From Candidatus Nanoarchaeia archaeon (GTDB lineage: Archaea > Nanoarchaeota > Nanoarchaeia > SCGC-AAA011-G17 > JAFCDX01), in contig JAQUND010000002.1 in NCBI GenBank assembly GCA_028717785.1, positions 96,926 through 160,925 on the forward strand: a DNA stretch of 64,000 nt, read 5' to 3'. Under the pieces are notes generated by a model. The model was not told the DNA's origin. It saw only the letters and a program-made list of their open reading frames with translations, and did not search any database. Position numbers and translations under genes: made by a program. Shown one piece after another: positions 16,387 to 25,959 of this stretch (the stretch's first letter is position 1; every line of letters begins with the position of its first letter).

Positions 16387-18282
16387 ATGAATATTATTCA
16401 AAATTCAAGAATAAGACTTGCTGAATTATTTCAGGATTCTATAAATTTTATTAAACAAACTTATGATGATATAGGTCAGCAATTTACCATGGCTTCTCCT
16501 TTGGGTCAATTATTACAAGTTCTTTTGAATTTAGGACGTATGATCCTTTATTATATTGAAGATTCTATTACAGAATTAAATATTCTTACAGCATCTAGAC
16601 CTAATAGTGTAAAAGGTTTATCTGTATTAACTGGCCATAATCCTTCAAGAGGTATAGCAGCAAGAGGAACTCTTCGTTTTACTTATAATGGACAAAAGAT
16701 AGATATTTATGGAAATACCGTAATTATACCTAATTACACTCAAATTGTATCCACTACAAGTGGTCTTACTTATACAATAGTTTTACCCGGACAGGAAGCT
16801 CATCTTGATCTTACATCAATCACTAACTATATTGATGTAAATATTATGCAAGGAAAATTAGAATATCAACAAGCTACTGGAACCGGAGATCCATTACAAT
16901 CTTTTAATTTTCAATCTAAAAAAGGATCTTTTATAGATAATTTTTTCGTAAATATATTTGTAGATGGAAAACAATGGCAAATAAAAGATAGCATTTTAGA
17001 CATGGATTTTTATGAAGAAAGTGTTATGGTAAAAACTGGTCAAACTGGCGGAATTGACGTATTTTTTGGTAATGGATATAATGGTCAAGTTCCTAATTTA
17101 GGAGCATCTATATTAGTCGAATATTTAATTACTGACGGTGAAAATGGTAATATAAGAACCCCAGAAGCAAAAGCTCTTACTAATTGGAAATTTGTAACAA
17201 AAGGATATTCATTAAATGGCCAAGAAATAGATTTAAATAAAATTCTTCAAGTAAATATTCAAAAAGATATTTTATTTGGAGCACTTGAAGAACCAATTTA
17301 TCTTACACGTCTTTTAGCTCCTCATATGTCTAGAAGTTTTGTATTAGCAAATCAAACTAATTATATTTATTTTTTAAAAAAATTAAATATGTTTACCATT
17401 GTAGATGCTATACCAGGATTTGCTACATTTGAAGATAGATATGCTTTAGATAAATATAACAGTGCTAAAACAACTTATGAAAGTGTAAGTGAAGAATATA
17501 GATTTCTTTTATCTACTGTTGGAGCTAATTCTTCAAAAACAATAGCTAAAAAAGTAGAAGTAGATAATGCTCAAAAACAACTTTATTATTGGCAAGAACA
17601 AGTAGAAGAACAAAAGAAAGATGATAATACCGTATATCTTTATCTTGTTCCTGATGTTAATAAAAGAATACCTGCTAATCAAAATTATTATAGTTGTGGA
17701 TTAGATAGTTTTCAATTAACAGATTTAGAAAAAACTGGTATTTTAGATTTAATAGAAGAAAGTGGACAAAGAATAATTACGGTAGATAATGCTATTATGA
17801 CTTTAAGATATCCTCGTTTTGTTTTAAATATATCTTTAATTATATTCGAAGGTTTTGAATTAAATACAATTCGAGAATCTATTATAGCTAAAACTTCTGA
17901 TTATTTTCTTCAAAATACAAGAAGAGATAGAATACCTCAATCTGATTTAGTTAGAATTATTGAAATGATTGATGGGGTAGATTCTGTTAGTGTATGGTTT
18001 GATGCTGATAAGAATAATTTTTCTATTTATGGAGAAGGATATGGAATTGATGATTATGGAGATATTGTATTAGGAAGATCCGTAAAAGATGCATTTGGAA
18101 ATAGTGTTCTTGTTAAAGATCTTTATCCTTTAATAAGAGGGGGATTTGAAAGTTATAATGGAATTAGTTATGAAGATTCTACTGCAAAAGATAAATTATC
18201 AACAGTTAATATTCAATTAAGAGGTATTACTGCTAATGATTTTAATTCACAACAAAATAAAAATATTGTTAGTAATCTTTAA
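16387..18282 (+). CDS. Baseplate wedge protein, gp6/J-like (631 aa)
   Basis: The N-terminal region (PLGQLLQVLLNLGRMILYYI, then TASRPNSVKGLSVLTGHNPS) and the C-terminal beta domain with DRIPQSDLVRIIEMIDGVDS and RYPRFVLNISLIIFEG follow the baseplate J / T4 gp6 pattern. It forms the iris-like ring of the wedge. It sits downstream of gp25, as in other myoviruses. Confidence 0.8.
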   Translation: MNIIQNSRIRLAELFQDSINFIKQTYDDIGQQFTMASPLGQLLQVLLNLGRMILYYIEDSITELNILTASRPNSVKGLSVLTGHNPSRGIAARGTLRFTYNGQKIDIYGNTVIIPNYTQIVSTTSGLTYTIVLPGQEAHLDLTSITNYIDVNIMQGKLEYQQATGTGDPLQSFNFQSKKGSFIDNFFVNIFVDGKQWQIKDSILDMDFYEESVMVKTGQTGGIDVFFGNGYNGQVPNLGASILVEYLITDGENGNIRTPEAKALTNWKFVTKGYSLNGQEIDLNKILQVNIQKDILFGALEEPIYLTRLLAPHMSRSFVLANQTNYIYFLKKLNMFTIVDAIPGFATFEDRYALDKYNSAKTTYESVSEEYRFLLSTVGANSSKTIAKKVEVDNAQKQLYYWQEQVEEQKKDDNTVYLYLVPDVNKRIPANQNYYSCGLDSFQLTDLEKTGILDLIEESGQRIITVDNAIMTLRYPRFVLNISLIIFEGFELNTIRESIIAKTSDYFLQNTRRDRIPQSDLVRIIEMIDGVDSVSVWFDADKNNFSIYGEGYGIDDYGDIVLGRSVKDAFGNSVLVKDLYPLIRGGFESYNGISYEDSTAKDKLSTVNIQLRGITANDFNSQQNKNIVSNL

Positions 18283-18284
18283 AA

Positions 18285-18665
18285 ATGAAAATAATTAAAG
18301 AATCTTTAATAAGTTTTGAAAGAAATAAAGATGATAAATATTCTTCTTTGGATATAGGTAAAGAATATTTACTTAAAAGAAAAAGTGATGAAATAGAATG
18401 GAATTGGTATCCTAAACCAGAATATAAAGAAAAAATTATAGATATAATTTCTTATCCAAAAGAAGATAATCCTAATTTACTTATAAAAATATCTAAAATA
18501 AACATAAATAATAAAAATAAAAAAACATTTATTGCTGTTCATAACGTAAAAAGACCTTATAAATCTTATGAATCGATTGCTTATAATACTCTAGAAGAAG
18601 CATTAAAAGAAGAAAAAGAATATTGGGATTTATATTATAATAATAAAATAATGAAAGATAGATAA
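18285..18665 (+). CDS. Leader-tagged small protein (126 aa)
   Basis: Leader IIKESLISFERNKDDKYSSL then DIGK. The body (EIEWNWYPKPEYKEKIIDII, then NLLIKISKI, then AYNTLEEALKEEKEYW) is a shortened form of the YKGFPIL-type domain found in other tagged proteins. It lies between two baseplate genes and overlaps the next by one base (TAATG). Confidence 0.72.
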   Translation: MKIIKESLISFERNKDDKYSSLDIGKEYLLKRKSDEIEWNWYPKPEYKEKIIDIISYPKEDNPNLLIKISKININNKNKKTFIAVHNVKRPYKSYESIAYNTLEEALKEEKEYWDLYYNNKIMKDR

Positions 18666-18961
18666 TGGCAACTCCTATACAAAAATTAAGTGCTTTAAGT
18701 AGTAATGATGCTAAATATAAAGTAAGAGAATCCTATATGAATTCTGCTAAACATATCAATGATAATTTTATTAATCTAGGATATGATTATAGAGGAAAGA
18801 TTCTTAAAAAAATGACTTCTCCAGAATTGTGGAGTAATCCATTACAAGCTCCTCATTTTGGTCAATTAGAAGCTATGATCAATTTTCTTATAGAACAAGT
18901 AAAATATATTAAGAAAACTTTTTCAATAGCACATGATAAAAATTCAGTTAATTTAAATTAA
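18665..18961 (+). CDS. Small probable virion protein (98 aa)
   Basis: Unrecognised, mainly helical (PIQKLSALSSNDAKYKVRES near the start; QLEAMINFLIEQVKYIKKTF near the end). It sits between the gp6-like gene and the large 1226-residue tail gene, so a small baseplate component is likely. Its last 14 bases overlap the convergent minus-strand endonuclease gene. Confidence 0.6.
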   Translation: MATPIQKLSALSSNDAKYKVRESYMNSAKHINDNFINLGYDYRGKILKKMTSPELWSNPLQAPHFGQLEAMINFLIEQVKYIKKTFSIAHDKNSVNLN

Positions 18962-19706
18962 TTTGTTTTCTTTTTATCCAGGAATCTTTAATCCTCTGTT
19001 TATGTTGTTCAGATAAGGGTTTTCCTTTTTTTGCATTGCTTAATTTCTTTCGAGTTTCAATAGAAAAGATTTTTCCTATATGGGAGTTTAACCATTTTTC
19101 TTTACCTACTATTGAAAAATTGTGAGATTTTTTCATATTTTGTTTTCTTTCTTCCGAATGTTTTATTCCAATAAGTGAATTTTTTATTTTTTCTTTAGTT
19201 TCTTTTGACATTGGTATTCTTAATTTTTGTTTAGTCTCTTCGGATCTTTTTAAACCTGTAGTTTTTTGTATTCTTTTTTGTATAGTTTCATTTGATTGTT
19301 TAATTCCTAAATGAGATTCTTTTAATCTTTTTTTGTGTAACTCAGAAAATTTTATACCTTTTTTTAAATTACTTATTTTTTTACGAGTTTTTTCCGAATG
19401 ACATCCTCCATTATATGTTCCCCCAGTAGGACTTATATTATATCCATTTGGAGATAAAGTATTATATTGAATAATATATTTTTCTTGTGCATCAAAAGCT
19501 TCCAGTTTTGTTGAAAAAAATTCTAAAATTTCTCTTTTAAAGTTTTCTTTCCCATATTTTCTTTGAGCTTCTTTAATAATTTTTCCTCCTCCTTTATAAT
19601 TTTTTGTATGACCACAATTTAAATTATTAGTAGAATGATCTCCGACATATTGTTTATTATTAATTAAATTAGTAGTTAAATAAACAAAATTATATTTCTT
19701 TTCCAT
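18948..19706 (-). CDS. GIY-YIG homing endonuclease with about six NUMOD3 units (252 aa)
   Basis: The N-terminus has NFVYLTTN and KQYVGDHS, the two halves of the GIY-YIG signature. Then come repeated NUMOD3 units of the form S-E-x-x-K-x-x-I (HSEKTRKKISNLKKGIKFSE, RSEETKQKLRIPMSKETKEK, IETRKKLSNAKKGKPLSEQH). It is the only minus-strand gene in the 15-24 kb baseplate block and lies between two plus-strand tail genes, as expected of an intruding mobile gene. Confidence 0.9.
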   Translation of the reverse strand: MEKKYNFVYLTTNLINNKQYVGDHSTNNLNCGHTKNYKGGGKIIKEAQRKYGKENFKREILEFFSTKLEAFDAQEKYIIQYNTLSPNGYNISPTGGTYNGGCHSEKTRKKISNLKKGIKFSELHKKRLKESHLGIKQSNETIQKRIQKTTGLKRSEETKQKLRIPMSKETKEKIKNSLIGIKHSEERKQNMKKSHNFSIVGKEKWLNSHIGKIFSIETRKKLSNAKKGKPLSEQHKQRIKDSWIKRKQINLN

Positions 19707-19715
19707 TTATAGCAA

Positions 19716-19757
19716 TTTAATGATATATAAATAAATATTAAATTATATATCATTAAA
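19716..19757. repeat. Inverted repeat in a divergent promoter region
   Basis: TTTAATGATATATA (19716-19729) is repeated as its reverse complement at 19744-19757, with a 14-base spacer. The left arm overlaps the TATAAATA box and the right arm reaches the A of the plus-strand ATG. It could be a symmetric operator or simply two opposed promoters. Confidence 0.7.
19726..19733 (+). promoter_or_regulatory. T4-like late promoter box TATAAATA before the large tail gene
   Basis: TGATATATAAATAAATATT contains an exact TATAAATA 24 bases before the ATG at 19757. The same extended sequence is seen at 15286. The gap also serves the divergent endonuclease gene. Confidence 0.6.
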
Positions 19758-22700
19758 TGAATACTCAAAATTGGAAGTTTTTTACAAAAGAAGGCAGTAA
19801 TATGAATGTTTATGCCGATTCATATGTAAATTTAGAATTTGTTACAACTACTCAAAATGCTATAGGAGCTGAAGTTTATGCTTTAACTGATACTAGTGCC
19901 TTAGTTACTGGTGTTCATGTTGTAAATAATGGTTGGCAATATCCTCCAGATACTCAAATAAATATTGCTTATGTTTTTGGAAATCCAATAGAAAATTTAT
20001 CTCAACAAGAAGCTTCTATAATATGGAAAGACGTTAGTATTTTTAATCCTAGTCCTATAAATTCAAAAGGAATAGGAAATGTAATTATGGATTTAAGTAC
20101 TTATACTTTTGTTTATCCTTCTGTTTCTTTTGCATCAGCAATTTTTTTAAAACCTATTTCCCAAGGATTGGTTGAAACAGAACATATAACTATATTAGAA
20201 GAAACCCCGGAAGGAAAATGGATTAGACCATATGATCCTATAAATTATACTCTTGTCTTACGGATGGATTCTGCTGGGGATAAAGAAATAAAATTATTTG
20301 AAATTAATGAAGATAATCAATTAGTAGAATGGACAGATGAATTAATATTTGATGTTAGTCTTTATACTGAAAGAACTGGTTTAATGGTTAATATAGGATT
20401 TAGATCAGATGATGAAGGAGTATATGAAAGAAAATTACGTATTTTTCATCTTGTTGGGGGTCAAGAGTATTTATTATCTGAAATTCTTGTTAATGCTGAA
20501 AGTATTGGCCCGGATGAAAGATTTGATTCACTTATAGCAAATTTTGGATTACCTGCACCAAAAGATACTCCTTCTTTATTTAAAGAAGCTGATATAAATG
20601 AAGATTTACCTGATTGGCAACTTTTAAATTATAAGGGAAAACATATTATTTTAGAATATGATAAAATTATGCCTTATATTGGAAGTTATAAAGCTTTAAT
20701 AAATGCTATTAAATGGCTTGGATATGAAGATATTCAAGTTAAAGAATGGTTTAGAAATGTAAAAGATAAAATCAATATAGCTCTTACAGTTCCTTATGAA
20801 GCAGCAGATAGAACAAAAACTATTCTTTATTTTACACCAGATGAAAGAAGAAATTTAAAAAAACTTAATCAACTTTCTCTTGTTTATTGTATCACAAGAG
20901 AAACAGGTGAATATGATGAATGGGGAAATCCCCTTATTGAAGATTGTTATAATTATAATTTAAATGAAATATTAATAAAACTTTTTGCTTTAAAAAATTG
21001 GTTAGAAAAATGGATTATTGGGGTAAATGCTAGGATTACAGATATAACGGGTGAAGGAGTTTATTTTGAAAGATTTCAAAATTTTATTTATGCTATTCAA
21101 AATAAGGGATCTGTAGCTAATTATATTCAGTCTTTAACTCCAATAGCTTTAACTAGAAATTCAGAACTTGTAAAAGGGGATGCTAGTATTTTATTAACTC
21201 TATTAGAATTAGAAAAAACTAATATGAAGAATTATAATCTTCGACTTCAAGATTTAATATCCTATTATTGGGATCCTTCAAATGGAGCTTTTAGTCCAGA
21301 AGATGCTTCCTCTGTAGTTTGGGATCCATCAACTATATTTATTGGTTCTACATTTCAATTTCCGTTTAGTCTTTATGATATTCAGTGGAGAGCTTCTGTT
21401 GAAAAAACAGATGCAGGAATTTTAACAGATAATTTAGTTACTAAACCTCTTTTTGTTTATGAAAACGAAATAAGATTTTGGGATGTAACTGAAACTTATT
21501 CTAAATTTTATGATGTATCTACTGATTTAGATATTATATTAGAAAAAGCTTATTTAAGAGATCCATCAAATGATGTATGGGAAGATTCTATATCTTATTC
21601 GATTTATCCAGCTACAAATGGAGCTTATTGGTTAGAAAGTTCTTTAGGAATAAGAAATCAAATTTTTGGATATGCTATCTTTACCCCGGATGTAAGTTCC
21701 GAATTAATTTATGAGCTTGATCTTAATTATAAAATTCCTCTATTAAGTTTTAAAAATTATAGGTTTGTAGATGGTAGTTTAAATGTAATAAATTTTAATA
21801 AAAAATATTATCTTGATATATTAGATGGTAAAATTTATATGGATTCTAGCATATTAGGTCCTAAAAATGAAATTGTACAACGAGAAAGTTATTTAAATTT
21901 TAATTATGATACTTCTCTAAATGAACAAAAAATTACTCTTAATGTAGTTTACAATTCTCCTAGAATGCCAATCGCAGTTTATGATCCTTCTCTTTATTGG
22001 TATTTTATAAATGAATTAGGACAAGACCCTTATCCATCTAGAGTTATTGATAATAGTATTTATCAATTTAATGTTAATTTTACTGGAAATTATCAAATAG
22101 AAATTTTTGGATGGGACGGGCAAAATAATATTTTCCGTAATAATATGAAATCTCTATATTCGGTATGGACTAAATTTCCACAAATAGTTTCTTATTTAGA
22201 TAATTCAATAATGTATTATGATGATACATCTGTAGTATCTTGTCTAAATATTTGTACAAGTACTCTTTTATCTCCTGAAGATATAAGTGCTTTAATTGCA
22301 AGTAATATTTATCCTATTTTTGATAAAATCATACCTCTTCAAGGTTTAACATTAGAATATGACGATGAAGGATTACCATTTATAAGAGTTCCTTCTATAT
22401 CTTATTTTATTGATATACCTGAAGTTGGATCAATAACTCGTTTTTATAATTTAACAGAAAGATGTGTTTCAATTAATACAACAACTGTTGTAGTAGATCC
22501 TGATTATCAAGAATTTTTTAATGGAGATAATGTTAATCTTGTTCTTTGGGATAAAAAAAGTCTTTCAATGATAGAAGAAGTTTCAACACATATTACAGCA
22601 ATTTCTGGTAATACATTAACTCTTGGAGTTCCTTCTAGATTTATTAATCAAGAATCTTCTACAGAACTTTATATATTAAATGATACAGAAAGAACTGTAA

Positions 22701-23437
22701 GTAATTTAGTTAATGGATTTACTACAGATGGATCAATAACATTTCCTTCTTTAAATTTAGATATTTCATCTTATTCTTTTAGACATAATCAATTAGTTGG
22801 AATGATTATCAGTGAACCTTCTACTGGATATAGATGGGGATCTTCTTTTAGAGTTCATGATGTATCAGGAAATCATCATGTTCTTGAAGGACAAATGCCT
22901 AATTTTGTAATAGCTAATCCTGCTAAATATAAAATTACAGCAAAACATTCTTTTTCATCATTTGCAGATTTTCAGGTAGAAGTAGCTCAAGCATCTGAAG
23001 TAGCTAATAATTTTGAAACTTATTTAAATGATATTTATCATTATCAATATTATTTAGATAATACATTTGTATTTGTAAATATTTTATTTGATCAAGAATA
23101 TGTCCTAGATCAGTGGTACGATCCGTCTACTGATAAATTAGTATCAGGATCATATTATCCATTCAATCAAGCTTTATATGTAGATACGAGCACCCTAGTT
23201 ATATTTACATCATATTTTGATCCTTCCAATTATATGATAAATCAAAAAAATATTTGGACTGTTTGGAATAATTCTACGAAACAAATAGTATTTAAAGTTT
23301 TTAATGATATAGTTCCTTTTATATTTGATAAAGTTGGGGTATATGATGTACAATTAGAAGCTTATGATAAATATGGAAATTTAAAAGCTAAATATTGGGA
23401 AGGACTTTTAACCGTTAATAGTTCAACAAATATTTAA
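19757..23437 (+). CDS. Large tail/baseplate protein (1226 aa)
   Basis: A very long beta-rich protein. Around residues 305-340 it has IGSYKALINAIKWLGYEDIQ and VKEWFRNVKDKINIALTVPY, which resemble tail-protein-I-like baseplate domains that link wedges to fibres. The rest is repeated beta-sandwich-like sequence with many DPS and WDPS turns. Its position after gp25-like and gp6-like genes fits a gp7-like wedge or fibre-attachment protein. I am sure of virion location, less of the exact role. Confidence 0.6.
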   Translation: MNTQNWKFFTKEGSNMNVYADSYVNLEFVTTTQNAIGAEVYALTDTSALVTGVHVVNNGWQYPPDTQINIAYVFGNPIENLSQQEASIIWKDVSIFNPSPINSKGIGNVIMDLSTYTFVYPSVSFASAIFLKPISQGLVETEHITILEETPEGKWIRPYDPINYTLVLRMDSAGDKEIKLFEINEDNQLVEWTDELIFDVSLYTERTGLMVNIGFRSDDEGVYERKLRIFHLVGGQEYLLSEILVNAESIGPDERFDSLIANFGLPAPKDTPSLFKEADINEDLPDWQLLNYKGKHIILEYDKIMPYIGSYKALINAIKWLGYEDIQVKEWFRNVKDKINIALTVPYEAADRTKTILYFTPDERRNLKKLNQLSLVYCITRETGEYDEWGNPLIEDCYNYNLNEILIKLFALKNWLEKWIIGVNARITDITGEGVYFERFQNFIYAIQNKGSVANYIQSLTPIALTRNSELVKGDASILLTLLELEKTNMKNYNLRLQDLISYYWDPSNGAFSPEDASSVVWDPSTIFIGSTFQFPFSLYDIQWRASVEKTDAGILTDNLVTKPLFVYENEIRFWDVTETYSKFYDVSTDLDIILEKAYLRDPSNDVWEDSISYSIYPATNGAYWLESSLGIRNQIFGYAIFTPDVSSELIYELDLNYKIPLLSFKNYRFVDGSLNVINFNKKYYLDILDGKIYMDSSILGPKNEIVQRESYLNFNYDTSLNEQKITLNVVYNSPRMPIAVYDPSLYWYFINELGQDPYPSRVIDNSIYQFNVNFTGNYQIEIFGWDGQNNIFRNNMKSLYSVWTKFPQIVSYLDNSIMYYDDTSVVSCLNICTSTLLSPEDISALIASNIYPIFDKIIPLQGLTLEYDDEGLPFIRVPSISYFIDIPEVGSITRFYNLTERCVSINTTTVVVDPDYQEFFNGDNVNLVLWDKKSLSMIEEVSTHITAISGNTLTLGVPSRFINQESSTELYILNDTERTVSNLVNGFTTDGSITFPSLNLDISSYSFRHNQLVGMIISEPSTGYRWGSSFRVHDVSGNHHVLEGQMPNFVIANPAKYKITAKHSFSSFADFQVEVAQASEVANNFETYLNDIYHYQYYLDNTFVFVNILFDQEYVLDQWYDPSTDKLVSGSYYPFNQALYVDTSTLVIFTSYFDPSNYMINQKNIWTVWNNSTKQIVFKVFNDIVPFIFDKVGVYDVQLEAYDKYGNLKAKYWEGLLTVNSSTNI

Positions 23438-23440
23438 TTA

Positions 23441-23767
23441 ATGGAAAGATTTTATAAAGAAGATAAAAATGTCCCCGAAATAGTTGGGGACAAAACTTTT
23501 ATACAAGTTGATTCAGGGGATTGGAGAAAACCTTATATTTTATCAATTCAACGTCTTGGAGAAACATTACAAATAAAATTAGATAAGGATTTATCTAATT
23601 TTAATATAACTTCAGTTAAATTTGAAAATCAAGATTTTATTCCTGAAAGAAGCCCAGAAAGTTTACCAATTAATGATAAATCCCATTTAGCTGTAGATGA
23701 AAATTATTTATATATTTGGGTTCCTCAAGTAAAAAGATGGAAAAGGATTCCATTATCTATATGGTAA
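23441..23767 (+). CDS. Small tail-associated protein (108 aa)
   Basis: Beta-rich and unrecognised (WRKPYILSIQRLGETLQIKL, ending in YLYIWVPQVKRWKRIPLSIW). It follows the 1226-residue tail protein by 3 bases and closes the plus-strand baseplate operon, 4 bases from a convergent gene. Probably a small partner of the large tail protein. Confidence 0.6.
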   Translation: MERFYKEDKNVPEIVGDKTFIQVDSGDWRKPYILSIQRLGETLQIKLDKDLSNFNITSVKFENQDFIPERSPESLPINDKSHLAVDENYLYIWVPQVKRWKRIPLSIW

Positions 23768-23771
23768 TTTA

Positions 23772-25163
23772 TTATTTTTTAGATATGTTTAATAATGATT
23801 TATCAACTAATTTTCGTTTAATTAAAAGATTATCAACATAATCTTCATCATAAATTAAACCTTTTGACTCTTTTATATTTTCTTCTGCCGGTTTTTTTAT
23901 TGATATTTTATTCGGATCATAATAATCTTCATCATTAATATAATTATCTATAGATTCTTTCATAAAATTTATAGCATCTCTTTTATATACATATGGAAGA
24001 GTTCCAATAAAAGTAGTTATTCCAGTATATTTTGGATAAGATTTTTCATCTAAAAAGGATTTTACTAAATGTTTAATTATAAGAATAGGAAATCCTTTAT
24101 AATCTCGAATTAATTCCATTTCTTGAATATTTTCAGGAAATTCTTTAAACCAATCGATTTCTTCTATTATTTTTTTATCTATAGCTTCTTGCCCAATATT
24201 AATTTTTTTGAAAGGTTCTCCTCTTCTTTCAAATTCTAAAGATTCTTTTATTTCTAAAGTTTTACAATTAGTATGTTTTTTAAATTCTTTTAAATTTTTA
24301 ATTTCATGTTCTGTATTATTCCATTCATCAAAGCAGAGTATTCCTTCATTTTCAGTCAGATATAAACAATATTCTTTATATTCATAACTACTAGCTAAAT
24401 TTATATTAGGAGCTTTATAAACAGTTTCAATTTTAAACATTGGTTCCTTATTTTTATAATCTATATCAGAAACTTTAGTAAAATATTCACATTTTTTTGC
24501 TTCTTCGTGTATAAATTTAAAAAGTATATCTTTAGGTAAATTTGAAGAATATTTTCCTATATTTAATTTTTCTTTTGAATCCCCCTCTCTTTTAAAATCT
24601 AATGATTCCTCTAAATAACTAATTTTATTAAGTATAAAATTATATTGAGGATTTTTTTCATGACATTTATTAAATAATATTTTTATATCTTTTATTTTTT
24701 TAACATCTTTATTATCATTTAAATTAATTACATTTGATTCTCCTATATAAAAATTATTTGTAACATTATATCTTTGAATAGTTACATATCCAATATCTTC
24801 AATATCTTTTCTAGCCCAAGTTGGATCATATTTTAAAACTCCTAATTCATCAAGAAAATATAATATATCATCATGAATAATACTATAACCTGTATTACAT
24901 AAATATAAATCCCCTTCGTTATCTATAACACCTCTAATATTTGGATAAATTCCTAATTTTTTAGGATTTTTAAAAATAGGAGCAGGTTTTTTTAATTGTT
25001 TAGATTCTTTATCTCCATGAATATAACTTAAATAACCTATTATTTCATTTCTTTGTGCAGCATATATTCGTTCAAATTTATCGAATTCGTCCTCAATTCC
25101 AATTCTTTGATAAATTTTATCAGCAACCCCTTCTAATATTTCAGAAATTTTTTTAGCTTTCAT
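23772..25163 (-). CDS. Multi-module leader-tagged protein (463 aa)
   Basis: I place the start at 25163 (MKAKKISEILEG). The longer frame from 25202 overlaps the upstream gene. The first module lacks the full motif but opens with an I-S-E step. Two internal leader copies follow: ESLDFKREGDSKEKLNIG near residue 185, and IKESLEFERRGEPFKKINIG near 305. The last module is a YKGFPIL-type domain (LIRDYKGFPILIIKHLV). The arrangement suggests three proteins in one chain, possibly separated by proteolysis. Confidence 0.75.
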   Translation of the reverse strand: MKAKKISEILEGVADKIYQRIGIEDEFDKFERIYAAQRNEIIGYLSYIHGDKESKQLKKPAPIFKNPKKLGIYPNIRGVIDNEGDLYLCNTGYSIIHDDILYFLDELGVLKYDPTWARKDIEDIGYVTIQRYNVTNNFYIGESNVINLNDNKDVKKIKDIKILFNKCHEKNPQYNFILNKISYLEESLDFKREGDSKEKLNIGKYSSNLPKDILFKFIHEEAKKCEYFTKVSDIDYKNKEPMFKIETVYKAPNINLASSYEYKEYCLYLTENEGILCFDEWNNTEHEIKNLKEFKKHTNCKTLEIKESLEFERRGEPFKKINIGQEAIDKKIIEEIDWFKEFPENIQEMELIRDYKGFPILIIKHLVKSFLDEKSYPKYTGITTFIGTLPYVYKRDAINFMKESIDNYINDEDYYDPNKISIKKPAEENIKESKGLIYDEDYVDNLLIKRKLVDKSLLNISKK

Positions 25164-25167
25164 AATA

Positions 25168-25959
25168 TTATTTATATGTATATCCTGATAGTGATCCCCC
25201 ATAAACTCTAATTAATTCTTTCATTTTACTTACAGGAACATAATCTACAAGTTTCCAAAGACCTATAAAAGCTCCAGTTTGATCATGTCTAAAATTTGCT
25301 CTATCATATAATTTAGATAAAGGTTTATCTCCAGCTGTAAAAACTAATTTATTGTTACCTTTATCATCTTCCCATACCTCAACGGTTCCATCCCAAGTTT
25401 CATAAATATTAAAAAATTTACATTCACCAGTTCCAAGATTAACTTTACCTAAAGGTAAAATAGAGGAATGCCCTTTTTTTAATTCTCCACCTATTTCAGG
25501 AGGGGTAGCATATCTTCCAATACCTAAAGATTTAAAAGCATCTTCTTTTCTAAAAAATCCTCCTTCATCAGATACTTTTTTTTCATTTCTAACTCTTTCT
25601 GAAGGCAAAAAGAATTCAGTTTTAAATTCTCTTTCAATTTTTTCTCCTTTACCAGTTGGAGCTTTTACAGGAGCAAGAGTTCCTGCTGATGCAGTAGATT
25701 TAACATAAGACCCCCCAAGTTCTTTAGCTCTTTCATCAAATATAATAGAAATATCGCTACCTGCACCAAATACCTCTTCTGCAGCTTCAGCTCTTGCTTT
25801 AGCTTTTCCTGCATCTTTAATAATATTAGCTTGAGTAGTAGCTAATTGAATTTCTTTATCATGATTACCTGCAGCTTTAGTTTTTATATCTTGCATTCTA
25901 ACAAGATCCTTTTGACCATATCCTTCATTTAATTCTTCATTTACAAAACGTGCTCTCAT
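25168..25959 (-). CDS. Virion-associated protein with degenerate internal leader (263 aa)
   Basis: It begins RARFVNEELNEGYGQKDLVR, leader-like in its first 8 residues. Ala/Lys-rich helices (residues 25-65) follow. At 135-148 there is FFRKEDAFKSLGIG, a worn copy of the recurring motif. The C-terminal domain (LGKVNLGTGECKFFNIYETW, ending GGSLSGYTYK) is homologous to that of the 228-residue protein at 50826-51512, so the two are paralogs. Function unknown. Confidence 0.7.
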   Translation of the reverse strand: MRARFVNEELNEGYGQKDLVRMQDIKTKAAGNHDKEIQLATTQANIIKDAGKAKARAEAAEEVFGAGSDISIIFDERAKELGGSYVKSTASAGTLAPVKAPTGKGEKIEREFKTEFFLPSERVRNEKKVSDEGGFFRKEDAFKSLGIGRYATPPEIGGELKKGHSSILPLGKVNLGTGECKFFNIYETWDGTVEVWEDDKGNNKLVFTAGDKPLSKLYDRANFRHDQTGAFIGLWKLVDYVPVSKMKELIRVYGGSLSGYTYK

